This document shows, one piece after another, positions 37,901 to 46,186 of a DNA stretch of 64,000 nucleotides (positions within the stretch are counted from its first letter, which is position 1; each line of letters starts with the position of its first letter). The position numbers were made by a program, and so were the translations under genes. The notes under the pieces were generated by a model. It saw only the letters and a list, made by a program, of their open reading frames with translations, did no database searches and was not told the DNA's origin. The stretch lies in NCBI GenBank assembly GCA_016711485.1, contig JADJSX010000031.1, forward strand, positions 182,501 through 246,500, read 5' to 3'. This DNA is from Leptospiraceae bacterium (GTDB lineage Bacteria; Spirochaetota; Leptospiria; Leptospirales; Leptospiraceae).

Positions 37901-38945
37901 TCGTTATTGTATGCGTTAAATTTCCAGAAGCAGTAGCATTTGTGGTTGCTCCCATATCGAGCACAATGGTTTCATTTGCTTCGTTCACTGCATCGTTTAT
38001 GATTGTTACAGTTAAGTCTGCAGAGAGGGAACCTGCTGGAATAATAAGTGGAGTTGCGGATAATGTAGATTCTCCAATACCGTTTGTGGAAATTGCATTT
38101 CTTGTGATAGGTATTGTGACATTTAAACTGCTAATGGCGCTTAATTGAGCGGTTACAAGTATACTTCCACCTGATTCTACAATACTTTGGCTAACAGTAG
38201 TAAACTGCACAGTTGGAGTTGGATCATCATCAGTTATTGTGTAAGTTAAAGAAGGAGTCGCTCCGAGAATTGCGCCGATTGGATTGGAGAGGGTAATTAT
38301 AATTGTCTCATCAAGTTCATCTAAAGAATCATTTGCAATATTGAGGCTGATGTTTTGTGTAGTTGCGCCTCCACCGGTAAAAGTTAAAGTTCCACTTGCT
38401 AAAGTAAAATCAGCAGCTGTTGCAGTTCCACCTGTGACCGCATAGTCGATAGTAGCATTTAGACTGGAAGAAAGATTGACGGGAATTGTTACATTTGTCA
38501 AAGATTCACTTCCTGCCAAAGTCGCAGAGGCAAAGGAAATATTTATATTAAAAACAACAGAGATAAAAATCGAAGTTGTTGCCGAAGTTACATCGCCTAC
38601 AGCCGTTACAGTGTAATTAGTTGCTATTTGGGTTACTGTTGGTAATCCGCTAATAGCACAGGTGAGTGGATCAAATACTAAACCTGTAGGAAGGGAAGGG
38701 GAAATGGAACAGGTGTTAATGTTTTCTGAATGAGTTGGCGTTTGGGTAGTGATTGTTTGGTTTACTGGGAAAACAAATGAATTAGGAGTGTAAACAATTG
38801 TTAGTGTGGGGGCGGAATTGGAAGTAGTATTTGTGTTTCCAAAGAGCAGTGGCAAATACTGGAGTAGAGATCTTTCAACGTCTGGACTACATGCAGATTG
38901 CAATATTATGAGAACACTAAGGATAAAATATTGAAACGTTTTCAT
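31989..38945 (-). CDS. Giant multi-domain surface lipoprotein (Ig-like, Calx-beta, NHL, LamG)
   Basis: 2318 residues. Lipoprotein signal MKTFQYFILSVLIILQSAC, cysteine 19. An Ig-like (putative Ig) domain lies at ~45-130, then six Calx-beta repeats at ~135-810 (TVDYAVTGGTATAADFTL, DELDETIIITLSNP, ending TDDDP). A Big_5-type domain follows near 927 (SITPTDGATSVLLTANVDVT), and about five NHL beta-propeller repeats at ~1150-1450 (LYVSDSGNHKIRKVDSSGLV). The C-terminus holds three LamG-like sandwiches (LIAYYPLN, LVGHYSFNNG, LVARYDFQGD) and a related terminal domain. Calx-beta and LamG suggest calcium-dependent adhesion at the cell surface. The promoter region is in the following gap. The gene is intact despite its length. 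Confidence 0.9.
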   Translation of the reverse strand: MKTFQYFILSVLIILQSACSPDVERSLLQYLPLLFGNTNTTSNSAPTLTIVYTPNSFVFPVNQTITTQTPTHSENINTCSISPSLPTGLVFDPLTCAISGLPTVTQIATNYTVTAVGDVTSATTSIFISVVFNINISFASATLAGSESLTNVTIPVNLSSSLNATIDYAVTGGTATAADFTLASGTLTFTGGGATTQNISLNIANDSLDELDETIIITLSNPIGAILGATPSLTYTITDDDPTPTVQFTTVSQSIVESGGSILVTAQLSAISSLNVTIPITRNAISTNGIGESTLSATPLIIPAGSLSADLTVTIINDAVNEANETIVLDMGATTNATASGNLTHTITITNDDPIPTIAFNTASSTNLESTTAVTIPVSLSLVSGQTVTVDYAVTGGTATGSGTDFTLNSGTLTFAAGTASQNISFTVANDSLTEINESVIVTISNPTNSTLGGNTVHTYTITDDDPPTVAFDTTTSSNLESTTSVNVPVSLSAAYGTTVTVDYAVTGGTATAADFTLANGTLTFTTGVTSQNIALTINNDALDEINETIIITISNPSSATLGGNTNHTYLITDDDPIPTVQFTAVSQSVAENAGTMTVTAQLSAASGLSVDIPFTINGTSTAIGGGTDYSITASPLNIPAGSTTATITINIVNETLYEADETVVIDMGTPTNATASGTLTHTATITNDETAPTISFTSGTTISFGEAVGNYSLSATLSAISGLDSSVTLNTANGSATAGSDYTAQVTQTFTIPAGATTANFNIPITDDTIYEGDETFTITFSAPINSSISGGATQTVTITDNDIGILSAETLDCDANGRIDHYKLSFTNAVTDSTFPGYSLDSVGTVTTNWLIAGYSGVTLDHGTSVSTACSIIDTIDDSILYLKFNEGSFDTGAKPDLTTTATPGLSGAVGNLLQIFTASVTEADTAKPVVVSITPTDGATSVLLTANVDVTFSEDMNTATFVGANFTLTEAAAVAGTVSTISLIQTQFDPSATLTALQSHTVAISNMADINGITMNAFTSTFTTAPNNKVIGTVTSGIALGTGLTISNGTSSVNVTAGGTSTSYQTIADIAPGSPFNVLITSQPIGQICTLIDSGANLSGIAGASDITVDVNCVYGFSNGTGIQGLPLSANGFHLYQGNINEAVGSLLSGDNDAIGILARFNNPAGVISDTINLYVSDSGNHKIRKVDSSGLVTTIAGNGSAGNSNGTGLISSLSFPRGIATDGTYLYVSESASGTGGNRIKRILISTGLTETIAGDNTAINPVAGYLDGFGTAAKFDQPAGLALEGNILYIAEAGGNRIRKLDLNTKEVTTLSSGGFLNSPEGITLLGTFLYVANKGSHTILQIDTSGGGQSVFAGTTGASENVDAIGTSAKFSSPSSITHDGTFLYVADNGTNYIRQIEIVPKKVWTIVGNGSGVSVNGVGIQGSLTSPSYIYTAGKALFVTQLHGVRKVINEGLIAYYPLNKIPIDNAGTNHLTISGSATLTTGRFNEANGAYNFVSGSYLSNPTSPTVNITNVSLAAWVKWNGAGTGNEQQILAVGGLSNGYSLLLRNSIGNKLTILQQNSAWGVNCQFTLPTNIWTHITATSSSAGNWKMYINGKHICSESIAAPITPSGNISVGGLPSLNQFFSGAIAEARVYTRVLNDGEINELAQNANSAQVGVSYNVGATGLVGHYSFNNGSLIDAGPLNKTLAITGAATSSGIIGKDGDTNSAYSFSMNSGQYLNATTLGLPLNTSPRTICAWIKPDQTPSNSVIVSYGVGSPNNAFGISAYTANTIQVWNWTAPGANFTLEKPFRINDWQHICAMFDGTNVVVTYDGKSLGSQTFGTATTTASGVFRVGSNVNSASTFPGKIDDVRIYNNALSVTQVRELAVQVPEGLVARYDFQGDTKDVSGFGSDGSISGTVTPTSDRFGNSASAYKMPITLGNKITAPDTYAPMGASPRTLCLWFRTEPGSFSPVPFGYGNQGAGLEVIAVWLQSENLVRLWGQGADVNANVTILDYVWHHACATNNGTIGQVYVNGRQIASAGQVLNTVSDGFLSMGSYLNTREFAGSIDDMRVYNRVLTPGEIKALSGYHPIQVSSWNSSIGASSLKMHLQADSLSTSTTNVSLWKDSAGNGLDISQGTGADQPTYLSSGINGKPVVQFISNKYLTRPCSIDIGSLNNTIIGVMNNSVGGGTHKVLLHHGTKLLYYNGSNEFSLFNEVENNQKIASSTDFNSSVSIDPNMIFALNHNGTTGAMYKNNFNVSGIVNTTPGYNCSSALYFGRPSFVGDGFNGTVGEFLYFNATLPVGDRLTVSCYLSAKYGIPLAGGTVCP

Positions 38946-39268
38946 GTTACTAAACCTCTTTTCATATTAGAACTTTTGGCTTTTATTTGGCAGAAATTAA
39001 ACTACAACTGGTATATTTAACAAGTCATTTTTCTTTTTTTTGCGATCTATTTAAAAATAAATCATAGCAGGCTTGGGGAATCGATTTTCTATAACAAGAG
39101 CCAAAAGTAATTACCCAATTGGCTTTTTAAAAATAGCGTTTGGTAGAAGCAAATGTAGCATATTCGATTTAGAAATTATGTAATTTACTTAAGAATTAAA
39201 CTATAATCGGATAAATACAATAGGACTAAATAAGTCTTGTATGATTTGAACGACAAAAACAATCAAAT
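38946..39268. other. Gap between the giant lipoprotein gene and tilS
   Basis: No gene seen. At 39108-39146 the sequence TAATTACCCAATTGGCTTTT followed by GCGTTTGGTA resembles a worn end of the MITE family (TAATTACCC and GCGTTCGGTA). The ~60 bases next to 38945 should contain the lipoprotein promoter. Confidence 0.4.
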
Positions 39269-40521
39269 TCAATCAGTTGTAATAATTGGAATTTTAGAGT
39301 CGAATAGAGGAAATAATATTGATTTGGCTTTATTTCCTTGGAATAAAATTGGGATACAGGAACGAATTGGAACCGGAATTTGGTAGAATCGAAACAACTC
39401 GGAGATTTCTTTGTGTTTACCGTTCTGTAAAATTTTGAGTCCGGATTCTATAAGTCCTAACGATAGAGCAGATGGAATTTCTTTTACTTGATTGTTCCAA
39501 TGAACTAGACTAATTTTGTTTTTTATTTCTAATTTTGGTTTTTGTAAAACGGGAGAATTGCTGGGAATTAAAAATAAATCACTAGTTGGATTTTTCCATA
39601 AAATAATTTCTTTATTTTGGACTTGGAAGTTTGTATTTTTCTCTAATTCCTTTTTTACTTCTAAAATAATTTTTTTAGAGAGTGGGTGGACTTTCAAAAT
39701 GCTCGTGTATACATCTAACATTTTTTTTAGAATTCCAAGTGGAATAGTTTCGAGGCTTATTCTGTTGATTTTTAGAAAGGAAGGAGTTTTTTTTGAATTC
39801 TCGGGCGATTGATTTTCTAGGTAGAGGTCTTCTTCGTTGTGGAAGTTTTCGTATACCTTCGTCGAATTTAATCCCTCCTTTTTCAAAATCGGAAGTACGT
39901 TTAGTCGGATTCGATTTCGCAGATAATCTTCGGATTGGTTTGACTCATCTTCGAAGAATTTCCAATTTGAGTTAGAGGTTAATAGATGTCTTTCTTCCTC
40001 TGTAAATACCATCATTGGCCTGAAAATTCCATTTTTATAGATAGGAAGTGTGTTTAATGTAGAGTATCCTCCGCCTCGAATTAGGTTGATGAAAACAGTT
40101 TCTAAATAATCATCCGTATGATGACCCGTTGTTATATAAGCATTATTCTTTAGAGAAATTTCATTTAAGAATTTATAACGAAACAATCGCCCTGTTTCTT
40201 CTAAACTTTTTTTTAGACGTTTTGAAAGTTTGGGAATATTTTTTTTTTTAGGAATGTTTGGGAAGAGAAGTTTTTCATTTCTAAGTGTATTTCTTCTTCT
40301 TGTAAAAAGTTATCTCGAATCAAATGGTTTAGGTGAAATAAAATTGGTTCTGGGCAATAGGAATTTAAAAATAGATACTGATAAAAATGAGCTAATAAAC
40401 TTGAATCTTTTCCTCCTGAATATGCAATCACAGCTCTATGATTTTTTAGAAGAGAATGAAATGGTTTTAACCTTTCGAAATTAGATTGAAAAATTTGGCT
40501 AACAAACTCTGAGTATTTCAT
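39269..40521 (-). CDS. tilS: tRNA(Ile)-lysidine synthetase TilS, frameshifted at a homopolymer
   Basis: The N-terminal piece (40213-40521) has the PP-loop VIAYSGGKDSSLLAHF and LFHLNHLIRD. The C-terminal piece (39269-40186) has TTGHHTDDYLETVFINLIRGG and the TilS substrate and C-terminal domains. The shift is at an 11-base T run (40239-40249 on the plus strand). Adding one base restores a continuous IPKKKNIPKLSKRLKKSLEE junction into FRYKFLNEIS. TilS makes lysidine in the CAU anticodon of tRNA-Ile and is essential, so a sequencing error or slippage is more likely than true loss. It overlaps the phosphatase gene upstream by four bases. Confidence 0.85.
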
Positions 40522-42449
40522 AGATTCCTTTTAATGAGTAACATGGTGATATCATCGTGTTGGGTTCTTACATTTACTGAAAAATCTTTTAAGTCTTTGT
40601 AGATTCCATCTAAAATATCTTGCGAGTTTTCTTCATTGTATTTTTTGAAAGACTCGATTAGTCCTTCTTCTTCGAGTGGATCTCCTTTTAAGTTCATGGA
40701 TTCAGTAACGCCGTCAGTATACATTAATATAGAATCCCCAGCGTCTAATATGACTTTGCCTTCTGAGTAATATTCACTTATATCAGGCATGATTCCTAAA
40801 ATTGTTCCACCGGTAAATATAATTTCTACTTCTTTAGTTTTGGCTCGGTAGATTAGTAAATTTCCATGTCCACTACCACAGTAATAAAATTCATTTGAAT
40901 CATGGTTCCATTTTAGACAAGTTAGGGACATGAAACGCATAGTTGCCGCGTTTCGAGAATTGTAGTATAGATAGGAATTTAATTCTCTTACAATTTCTTT
41001 TAATTCACTGAGTCTTCGGATTACGGAGTGAATGATTGTTCTAGCGGTTACCATTACCATACCAGCAGGAAGTCCTTTTCCAGAAACATCTCCAATGGCA
41101 AATATTGTTTCATTTTGATTGGGAGATACAAGTAAATCGTAATAATCCCCTCCAATTTCTCTTGCAGGTATCATAAGTCCTGCAAATTCGTATCTTGGAT
41201 GGAGAGGCATTTCTCTTGGTAAAAGATTATGTTGGATTTCTTTGGCGATTTCAATTTCTTTTTCTAGTCTTTCTTGTTTTGCCATTTTATGGTACATAAA
41301 CGCATTATCGATCGTGATTTTTACAAGCTCCGAATAGGCAGTGAGAACTTCGACTTCGTCGGGAGTAAATAATCGTGTCGAATAACGTCCCAATAGAAAT
41401 ACATAATCATTTACTTCTAATGTAAAAGAGGGAAGGTTTAATATCTGTTTGCCGGTAAATCCAATTTTTTTGGCAAGTGGTTCTTGTTCCGTAGAAATTA
41501 GAGTAGGGGTTTGTTTGTTAAAGAATGATTTGTATTCTTCAAAATTTTCTACAACAATGGAGTCTTGCGTAAGCTCTAGGGAATCAATGGTTCTGAGTAA
41601 TTTATGTGATGTGATAACTTTAAACTTGTGGTTATAAATAAAAAGTACATTTATATCGGTGTCCACAAGACCGGAAATGGTAAGTAGAGACATTTTAATA
41701 ATCTCTAGAGTATTGTTCAAATAGAGTTTATTTAATGTTAGCCCGGAGGAATGTAAGTTTACAAATTGTCTATACTTCGTGTTAGACTTATTGAAAATAA
41801 TTGTGTGATAAAGGGCAACAGCAATTTGATTTGAAATTAATTCAAATATTTCAAGATGTTTAAATTTTTCTTCTGCAAATGTTGGGTCGTCAAAATCAAA
41901 TACTAGAAGTCCAAGAGTTGTAGTTTTATAAATAATTGGAATTAATATTTGGCAAACTGTATTATCCGTAATTTTTTTATAGGTTTTATCAAAATTATTT
42001 TCATCGGAAAGCGTTCTAAGTTGTGGTTTTCCTTTTTGGCAGCAGATTGTAAATGGGTGGGAGTGATCTTCAGAGTCGGTTTTTAATTTTGTAATAACGG
42101 ATTCTGATTTTCCTAAGTACCTTTCAAATTTGAAAAAACTATTCACGGGTTCATGGATTACAAATCCTGATTTTTCGAATCCGAACTTTGTTTTAAAAAT
42201 AGAAAGTGTTTTTTCGCAAAGTTCTTTTAGGTCAAGGTTGGAGTCAAAAATAGTCACAAATTCTGTGATTAAATTTGCGTAGTCTGTAACGGTATCTGTT
42301 TTGGAGAATCGTTGGGATTTTCTTTTTTCTAGAATCCATTCCTTACCGCAAGTAATACAATTAAAAATTCCGTTAGTAGTAATACCGTCGGGAGTTTTTT
42401 CTTGGTTACAAAGTATACAAATGGAAGTTGTTGTCTCTAGTTCGTTCAT
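40518..42449 (-). CDS. Zinc-ribbon, GAF and SpoIIE PP2C phosphatase
   Basis: 643 residues. A zinc ribbon at ~11-38 (CILCNQEKTPDG...CITCGKEW) comes first, then a GAF domain at ~70-210 (CEKTLSIFKTKFGFEK, LLVFDFDDPTF). A second GAF-like region spans ~220-380, and a linker (EKEIEIAKEIQHNLLPREMP) leads to a C-terminal SpoIIE phosphatase (IGGDYYDLLVSP, IGDVSGKGLPAGMVMVTART, MYTDGVTESMN, QHDDITMLLI). It would be a sensor phosphatase acting on an anti-anti-sigma partner. It overlaps the tilS start by four bases and is probably co-transcribed. Intact. Confidence 0.9.
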   Translation of the reverse strand: MNELETTTSICILCNQEKTPDGITTNGIFNCITCGKEWILEKRKSQRFSKTDTVTDYANLITEFVTIFDSNLDLKELCEKTLSIFKTKFGFEKSGFVIHEPVNSFFKFERYLGKSESVITKLKTDSEDHSHPFTICCQKGKPQLRTLSDENNFDKTYKKITDNTVCQILIPIIYKTTTLGLLVFDFDDPTFAEEKFKHLEIFELISNQIAVALYHTIIFNKSNTKYRQFVNLHSSGLTLNKLYLNNTLEIIKMSLLTISGLVDTDINVLFIYNHKFKVITSHKLLRTIDSLELTQDSIVVENFEEYKSFFNKQTPTLISTEQEPLAKKIGFTGKQILNLPSFTLEVNDYVFLLGRYSTRLFTPDEVEVLTAYSELVKITIDNAFMYHKMAKQERLEKEIEIAKEIQHNLLPREMPLHPRYEFAGLMIPAREIGGDYYDLLVSPNQNETIFAIGDVSGKGLPAGMVMVTARTIIHSVIRRLSELKEIVRELNSYLYYNSRNAATMRFMSLTCLKWNHDSNEFYYCGSGHGNLLIYRAKTKEVEIIFTGGTILGIMPDISEYYSEGKVILDAGDSILMYTDGVTESMNLKGDPLEEEGLIESFKKYNEENSQDILDGIYKDLKDFSVNVRTQHDDITMLLIKRNL

Positions 42450-42557
42450 TTAGATTTTTCGTTACTAAAAAGGGCAAATAAAAGATCATATTAACAGTAG
42501 TTGTAAATAATTGGCAAGTAATACTTTTAAATGGAAAAATAAAAAAATGAGAGGAAG

Positions 42558-42600
42558 AAATAAATGAAGGTGCGAAACGCTTTCGCGCCATCATTTATTT
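42558..42600 (-). terminator. Terminator after nuoI
   Basis: A long palindrome, AAATAAATGA...TCATTTATTT with a GGTGCGAAA/TTTCGCGCC core, immediately follows the nuoI stop, with T-rich sequence beyond in the direction of transcription. Confidence 0.7.
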
Positions 42601-42611
42601 TGGATAATATT

Positions 42612-43139
42612 TTAGTTTCTTTGACCGAGGATTGGACCACCAATTTTTTGAGTCATTCGCTCTTTAGTTAATATTAGATCGTATCTATTGTCGGCAGCCA
42701 TTTCCCCGCCACCATCTAAGTAAATTGCACCCTTAGGACAGGCTTCTTCGCATAAACCGCAGAAAATACAACGAAGTAAATCAATATCAAATCGTTTAGA
42801 ATATTTATCTTCTGGATGAAGGTGTTGTCTTTCAGGTGTAACTTCCGCAGCTTCAATTGTAATTGCATCGGCTGGACAAATCCACATACAGCAAAAACAA
42901 GCCGTACATCTTTCTCGACCTTGTTCATCTCTTTTGAGAGAATGCATTCCACGGAATCTAGAAGAGTAGGCTCTTTTTTCTTCTGGATATTGAATGGTAA
43001 CATACCCTTTGAAGAATGCAGATTTAATAAAATGTTTTAGAGTAATGAAAAGACCTTTAGAAATAGAGTAAAAGTAAAACTTTTCATACCAAGCAAACTG
43101 ATGTTTTTTAGCGACGTTTACAACATTAATTGTGGCCAA
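42612..43139 (-). CDS. nuoI: NADH-quinone oxidoreductase subunit I (NuoI)
   Basis: 175 residues. Two [4Fe-4S] ferredoxin motifs, CTACFCCMWICPADAI and CIFCGLCEEACPKGAI, with family spacing. The N-terminal amphipathic segment (KGLFITLKHFIKSAFFKGYV, YPEEKR) is typical of NuoI, which carries electrons via clusters N6a/N6b to the quinone module. It overlaps nuoG by 14 bases, so the pair is co-translated; no other nuo gene is in the window. Confidence 0.93.
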   Translation of the reverse strand: MATINVVNVAKKHQFAWYEKFYFYSISKGLFITLKHFIKSAFFKGYVTIQYPEEKRAYSSRFRGMHSLKRDEQGRERCTACFCCMWICPADAITIEAAEVTPERQHLHPEDKYSKRFDIDLLRCIFCGLCEEACPKGAIYLDGGGEMAADNRYDLILTKERMTQKIGGPILGQRN

Positions 43140-44565
43140 TTGCGAGCTCCTCTTTTTTCATAGACAATTCTAAGTTTAATCGTTTGAAGAAATCACCCGA
43201 TGAAGGAAGACCTTGGATGGGTTGCATTGCTAGTTCAAACTTTTGTTTGATTCCGTTTTTATTGGTGAAACTACCAGATTGTTCTGCAAAAGACTTAATA
43301 GGAACTGCGAAGTCTGCATCTTTTACGGAAGCAGTTATATTGGTATGTAACACAATTACTGTTCCAGAACCTTTTAGGTCAGCAGGAATTTCTTCTTTTA
43401 AAACAAATAGGACTTCAATTTTACCTTCGTTAAATTCTTTGACGATAGATTCAATTCCGCCTTGAGAATTAAAAGCTAAATCAAAAGTTCCTTTGGTGTT
43501 TGGGTGAGGATCAGTTGTCATTAGGAAGTCAGATTGCTCTGGAACAAAGTATTGAGGTTTAATCACTCTTGCTTCGTAGACTACATTTTTAGAAAGTGTT
43601 TCTGCTTGCGTCTTAATAAGAGCTAAATTTTCGTTAGACTCGTGTGCTCCACCTATGATAGCAATTTTACTAGCAGCTTGGATTTTTTCGAGAATTTTAG
43701 GAATTACGTTTGTGCTTTCGCTTGGAATTCCTTTTTCGTAGTAGGAGAAAAGTCTATTTTCATTCAGCCAATCAATGTCAAAACGACCTTTATCACAAAG
43801 GAAATACATACCAAGTTCGGAATTTTCTCGGGTCATGTAGCGGTACATTTTATTATCTCTCACATTTGTCTCAATGTTGCAACCAGTGCTACAGCCATGG
43901 CAAATTGATTTGGAAGTTTTGTACCACCAAACGCGAGATTTAAAAAGAGTTTTATGATTTAAAAGGGCACCAGTAGGGCAAATATCGGAAAGAGCACCTT
44001 GGTAATTGTGTTTAATGGTTTTATCATTTGCTAAGCCGATGATAGAGTGATATCCTCTTTGGAACAAACCAAGATTAGATTCACCAACTAATTCCTCTTC
44101 AAAACGAACACATCGATAACAAACAATACATCGATTGTGATTGATCATGAGGTTACTTCCAATTTCTTCTTGTGGAATGTTTCGTTTTTCAAATTCGAAT
44201 CGTGATGCACCTTTTCCAGATGAAAATGCATTGTCTTGTAAGTCACATTCGCCAGCTTTATCGCAGACAGGACAATCGAGTGGATGATTGGCGAGCAAAA
44301 ATTCCATGGTTCCTTCGCGGGCTTCCAATACACGTTTGCTTTTTGTAAGAATCGATAAACCTTCTTTTACGGGAGTGTTACAAGCCGCTTGGACTTTGGG
44401 AACTCCTTCAATTTCAATAAGGCACATACGGCACATACCGACTATGCTTAAAGATGGATGATAACAGAAATAAGGGATATCAGTTCCGACTTCTTTTACT
44501 GCGTCGATGAGGTTCTTTTTTTCGTTTACTTTGTATTCTACACCATCAATTTTGATTGTTACCAC
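43126..44565 (-). CDS. nuoG: NADH-quinone oxidoreductase subunit G-like protein (NuoG, short)
   Basis: 479 residues, well below the ~690-900 of full NuoG. An N-terminal [2Fe-2S] domain (IPYFCYHPSLSIVGMCRMCL, QAACNTPV) and a His-Cys motif (HPLDCPVCDKAGECDLQD) come first. Then [4Fe-4S] CIVCYRCVRFEEE and SICHGCSTGCNIE lie before a shortened molybdopterin-oxidoreductase-like region without complete cofactor motifs, ending with a QSGSFTNKNG-type segment. It feeds electrons from NADH through Complex I. A trimmed C-terminal domain is known in several lineages. Encoded just upstream of nuoI. Confidence 0.9.
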   Translation of the reverse strand: MVTIKIDGVEYKVNEKKNLIDAVKEVGTDIPYFCYHPSLSIVGMCRMCLIEIEGVPKVQAACNTPVKEGLSILTKSKRVLEAREGTMEFLLANHPLDCPVCDKAGECDLQDNAFSSGKGASRFEFEKRNIPQEEIGSNLMINHNRCIVCYRCVRFEEELVGESNLGLFQRGYHSIIGLANDKTIKHNYQGALSDICPTGALLNHKTLFKSRVWWYKTSKSICHGCSTGCNIETNVRDNKMYRYMTRENSELGMYFLCDKGRFDIDWLNENRLFSYYEKGIPSESTNVIPKILEKIQAASKIAIIGGAHESNENLALIKTQAETLSKNVVYEARVIKPQYFVPEQSDFLMTTDPHPNTKGTFDLAFNSQGGIESIVKEFNEGKIEVLFVLKEEIPADLKGSGTVIVLHTNITASVKDADFAVPIKSFAEQSGSFTNKNGIKQKFELAMQPIQGLPSSGDFFKRLNLELSMKKEELAIGHN

Positions 44566-45113
44566 AGAGATGCTCCATTAGAATTTGTCTAGAATAGACT
44601 ATCCCTATAAGCCTAAAATTCATCAAGTAGAAAATCGAAGAGATTCTTAGAATTCTTTTTAGGAGAGAAAAGGAGAGTAAATTTTCTTTTAGATTTTTAT
44701 TTAAACCAAATTCAGAATTAGTAACTCGCCTTACGCTATCGCCATTATCATTACTTCTCAAAAGCAATGATTGAGTTCGGGTGAGCCAAATGTACGACTG
44801 GGGTTGCACTCGAACTCAATGTTTCTTCCTCCATCTCTTTCGCTCAAGCCCAATGTTGCTTTCACAACAATAGGTCGAAACATAATGGTGGGTTTGCCGC
44901 CGTAGGCTATTTAATTCATTATTTCATTAGCCTATTCTAATAACCTAATTTTTACATTAATTATCATAAATTCCATCTTTTGCGTAATGTCAGTTAGTAA
45001 GAATTGTATCGTCCAAAACGATTTCAATTTCTCGGATTCGTGTAATTGCAAATATCGATTGGATTTAACTTTGTGAGAAAGAGTCGGATGGAGATAAATC
45101 TACTTGCAAAATT
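44566..45113. other. Non-coding gap at the start of the accessory island
   Basis: Apart from the nuoG upstream region, no gene is convincing; an 87-codon minus-strand frame (44546-44809) runs across a repeat and is not accepted. A perfect 10-bp inverted repeat, ATTGAGTTCG/CGAACTCAAT, spans 44770-44820. The region separates core genes from the accessory genes that follow. Confidence 0.5.
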
Positions 45114-45968
45114 ATGTCCGATAGAGTAATTAGAATTATGCCAACTGAAAGACATATAGTCTCCTTATCCGGCGGAAAAGACTCTACCGCATTAGCTATT
45201 TTTATGCAGAAAAAATATCCCAATCTTTCGGTGGAATATGTATTTTGCGACACAGGGGAAGAACTCCCGGAGACGTATAGTTATCTCGAAAAAATCGAAA
45301 CCTATCTAGGTAAAAAAATCGTTCGTCTTAGACCGGAGAGATCTTGGGATCAATTTTTGGAGGACTTTTCTGGTTACTTACCATCTGCGCGAAGCCGCTG
45401 GTGTACTTCTAATTTAAAGATAAAACCATTTGAAGATTTTATCGGAGAGGACAATGTATTTAGTTACATCGGAATCAGAGCAGACGAAAATCGCGAAGGA
45501 TACATTTCGAGCAAAACAAATATTATCCCCAAATACCCTTTTAAAGAGCACGGCATCGACAAAGAAGGCGTTATGCGCATCTTGGAGGAGAGTGGTCTTG
45601 GTCTACCGGATTATTACAAATGGAGAACTCGCTCTGGTTGCTATTTCTGTTTTTTCCAACGCAGAAAAGAATGGTTGGGGCTAAAGGAAAATCATCCTCA
45701 TCTATACGAAAAAGCAAAACAATACGAAACCTCTAACAAAGATGGATCAGCTCAAAATTTCACATGGATCCAAGGGGGCACACTCGAACAAATTCTAAAA
45801 GACGAAGACGGAATTAAACGCCGCCACGATCAATACGAAACACGCGTAAAACGCGACAAACAAAAGAAAAGCAAACGCCTCATAGATGTATTCAGCTCGG
45901 AACTATCGTTCGAAGATGCACTCAACATGGAAGACGATGCTGAAGGTTGTTTGGTTTGTCATGTTTGA
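45114..45968 (+). CDS. PAPS reductase-family (PP-loop) protein
   Basis: 284 residues. The PP-loop ATP-pyrophosphatase motif HIVSLSGGKDSTALAIF is near residue 15, followed by VEYVFCDTGEELPETYSYLE, SARSRWCTSNLKIKPF, IGIRADENREGY and a cysteine-rich CYFCFFQRRKEWLGLKENHP block typical of the family. Only SRWC at the front and GCYFCFF plus the C-terminal EGCLVCHV could provide Fe-S ligands. Assimilatory APS/PAPS reductase is unlikely without sulphate genes. Stand-alone members of this fold occur in phage and defence loci, and DndC/SspD of phosphorothioation use it. Function here is not known. A second ATG at 45138 is possible. Confidence 0.85.
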   Translation: MSDRVIRIMPTERHIVSLSGGKDSTALAIFMQKKYPNLSVEYVFCDTGEELPETYSYLEKIETYLGKKIVRLRPERSWDQFLEDFSGYLPSARSRWCTSNLKIKPFEDFIGEDNVFSYIGIRADENREGYISSKTNIIPKYPFKEHGIDKEGVMRILEESGLGLPDYYKWRTRSGCYFCFFQRRKEWLGLKENHPHLYEKAKQYETSNKDGSAQNFTWIQGGTLEQILKDEDGIKRRHDQYETRVKRDKQKKSKRLIDVFSSELSFEDALNMEDDAEGCLVCHV

Positions 45969-46026
45969 TTTTTGATTTATCATCTTTGAATTTGTAGATG
46001 TTGATTTGATTTTTGATTTATCGGAT

Positions 46027-46148
46027 TACACTGCATAGTCCTTGCAGACTATGCAGGAGGTATTTCGCCCCGTTGGGGCTATAGTAAAAAGCAGAGCTCC
46101 AACGGAGCGAAATATCTTCTGATATGGGAGAAAGCCCATATCAGTGTA
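46027..46148. repeat. REPIN-like palindromic repeat, copy 1
   Basis: Runs from TACACTG to CAGTGTA (122 bp). It contains a TGCATAGTC/GACTATGCA hairpin, a large inner stem (AGGTATTTCGCCCC... GGGGC with its partner after AGTAAAAAGC) and a CTGATATGGG/CCCATATCAG hairpin. It lies directly upstream of the transposase gene. Confidence 0.85.
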
Positions 46149-46186
46149 GTTATAAAGATTCGTCTAAAATTAAAAAGAGGAATTCT

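Noticed and set aside
33703..38148. Seven plus-strand frames in the giant lipoprotein gene
   Set aside because: Antisense shadows of repetitive Calx-beta and LamG coding sequence.
44546..44809. 87-codon minus-strand frame upstream of nuoG
   Set aside because: It overlaps nuoG and a palindrome and has no signal or family features.
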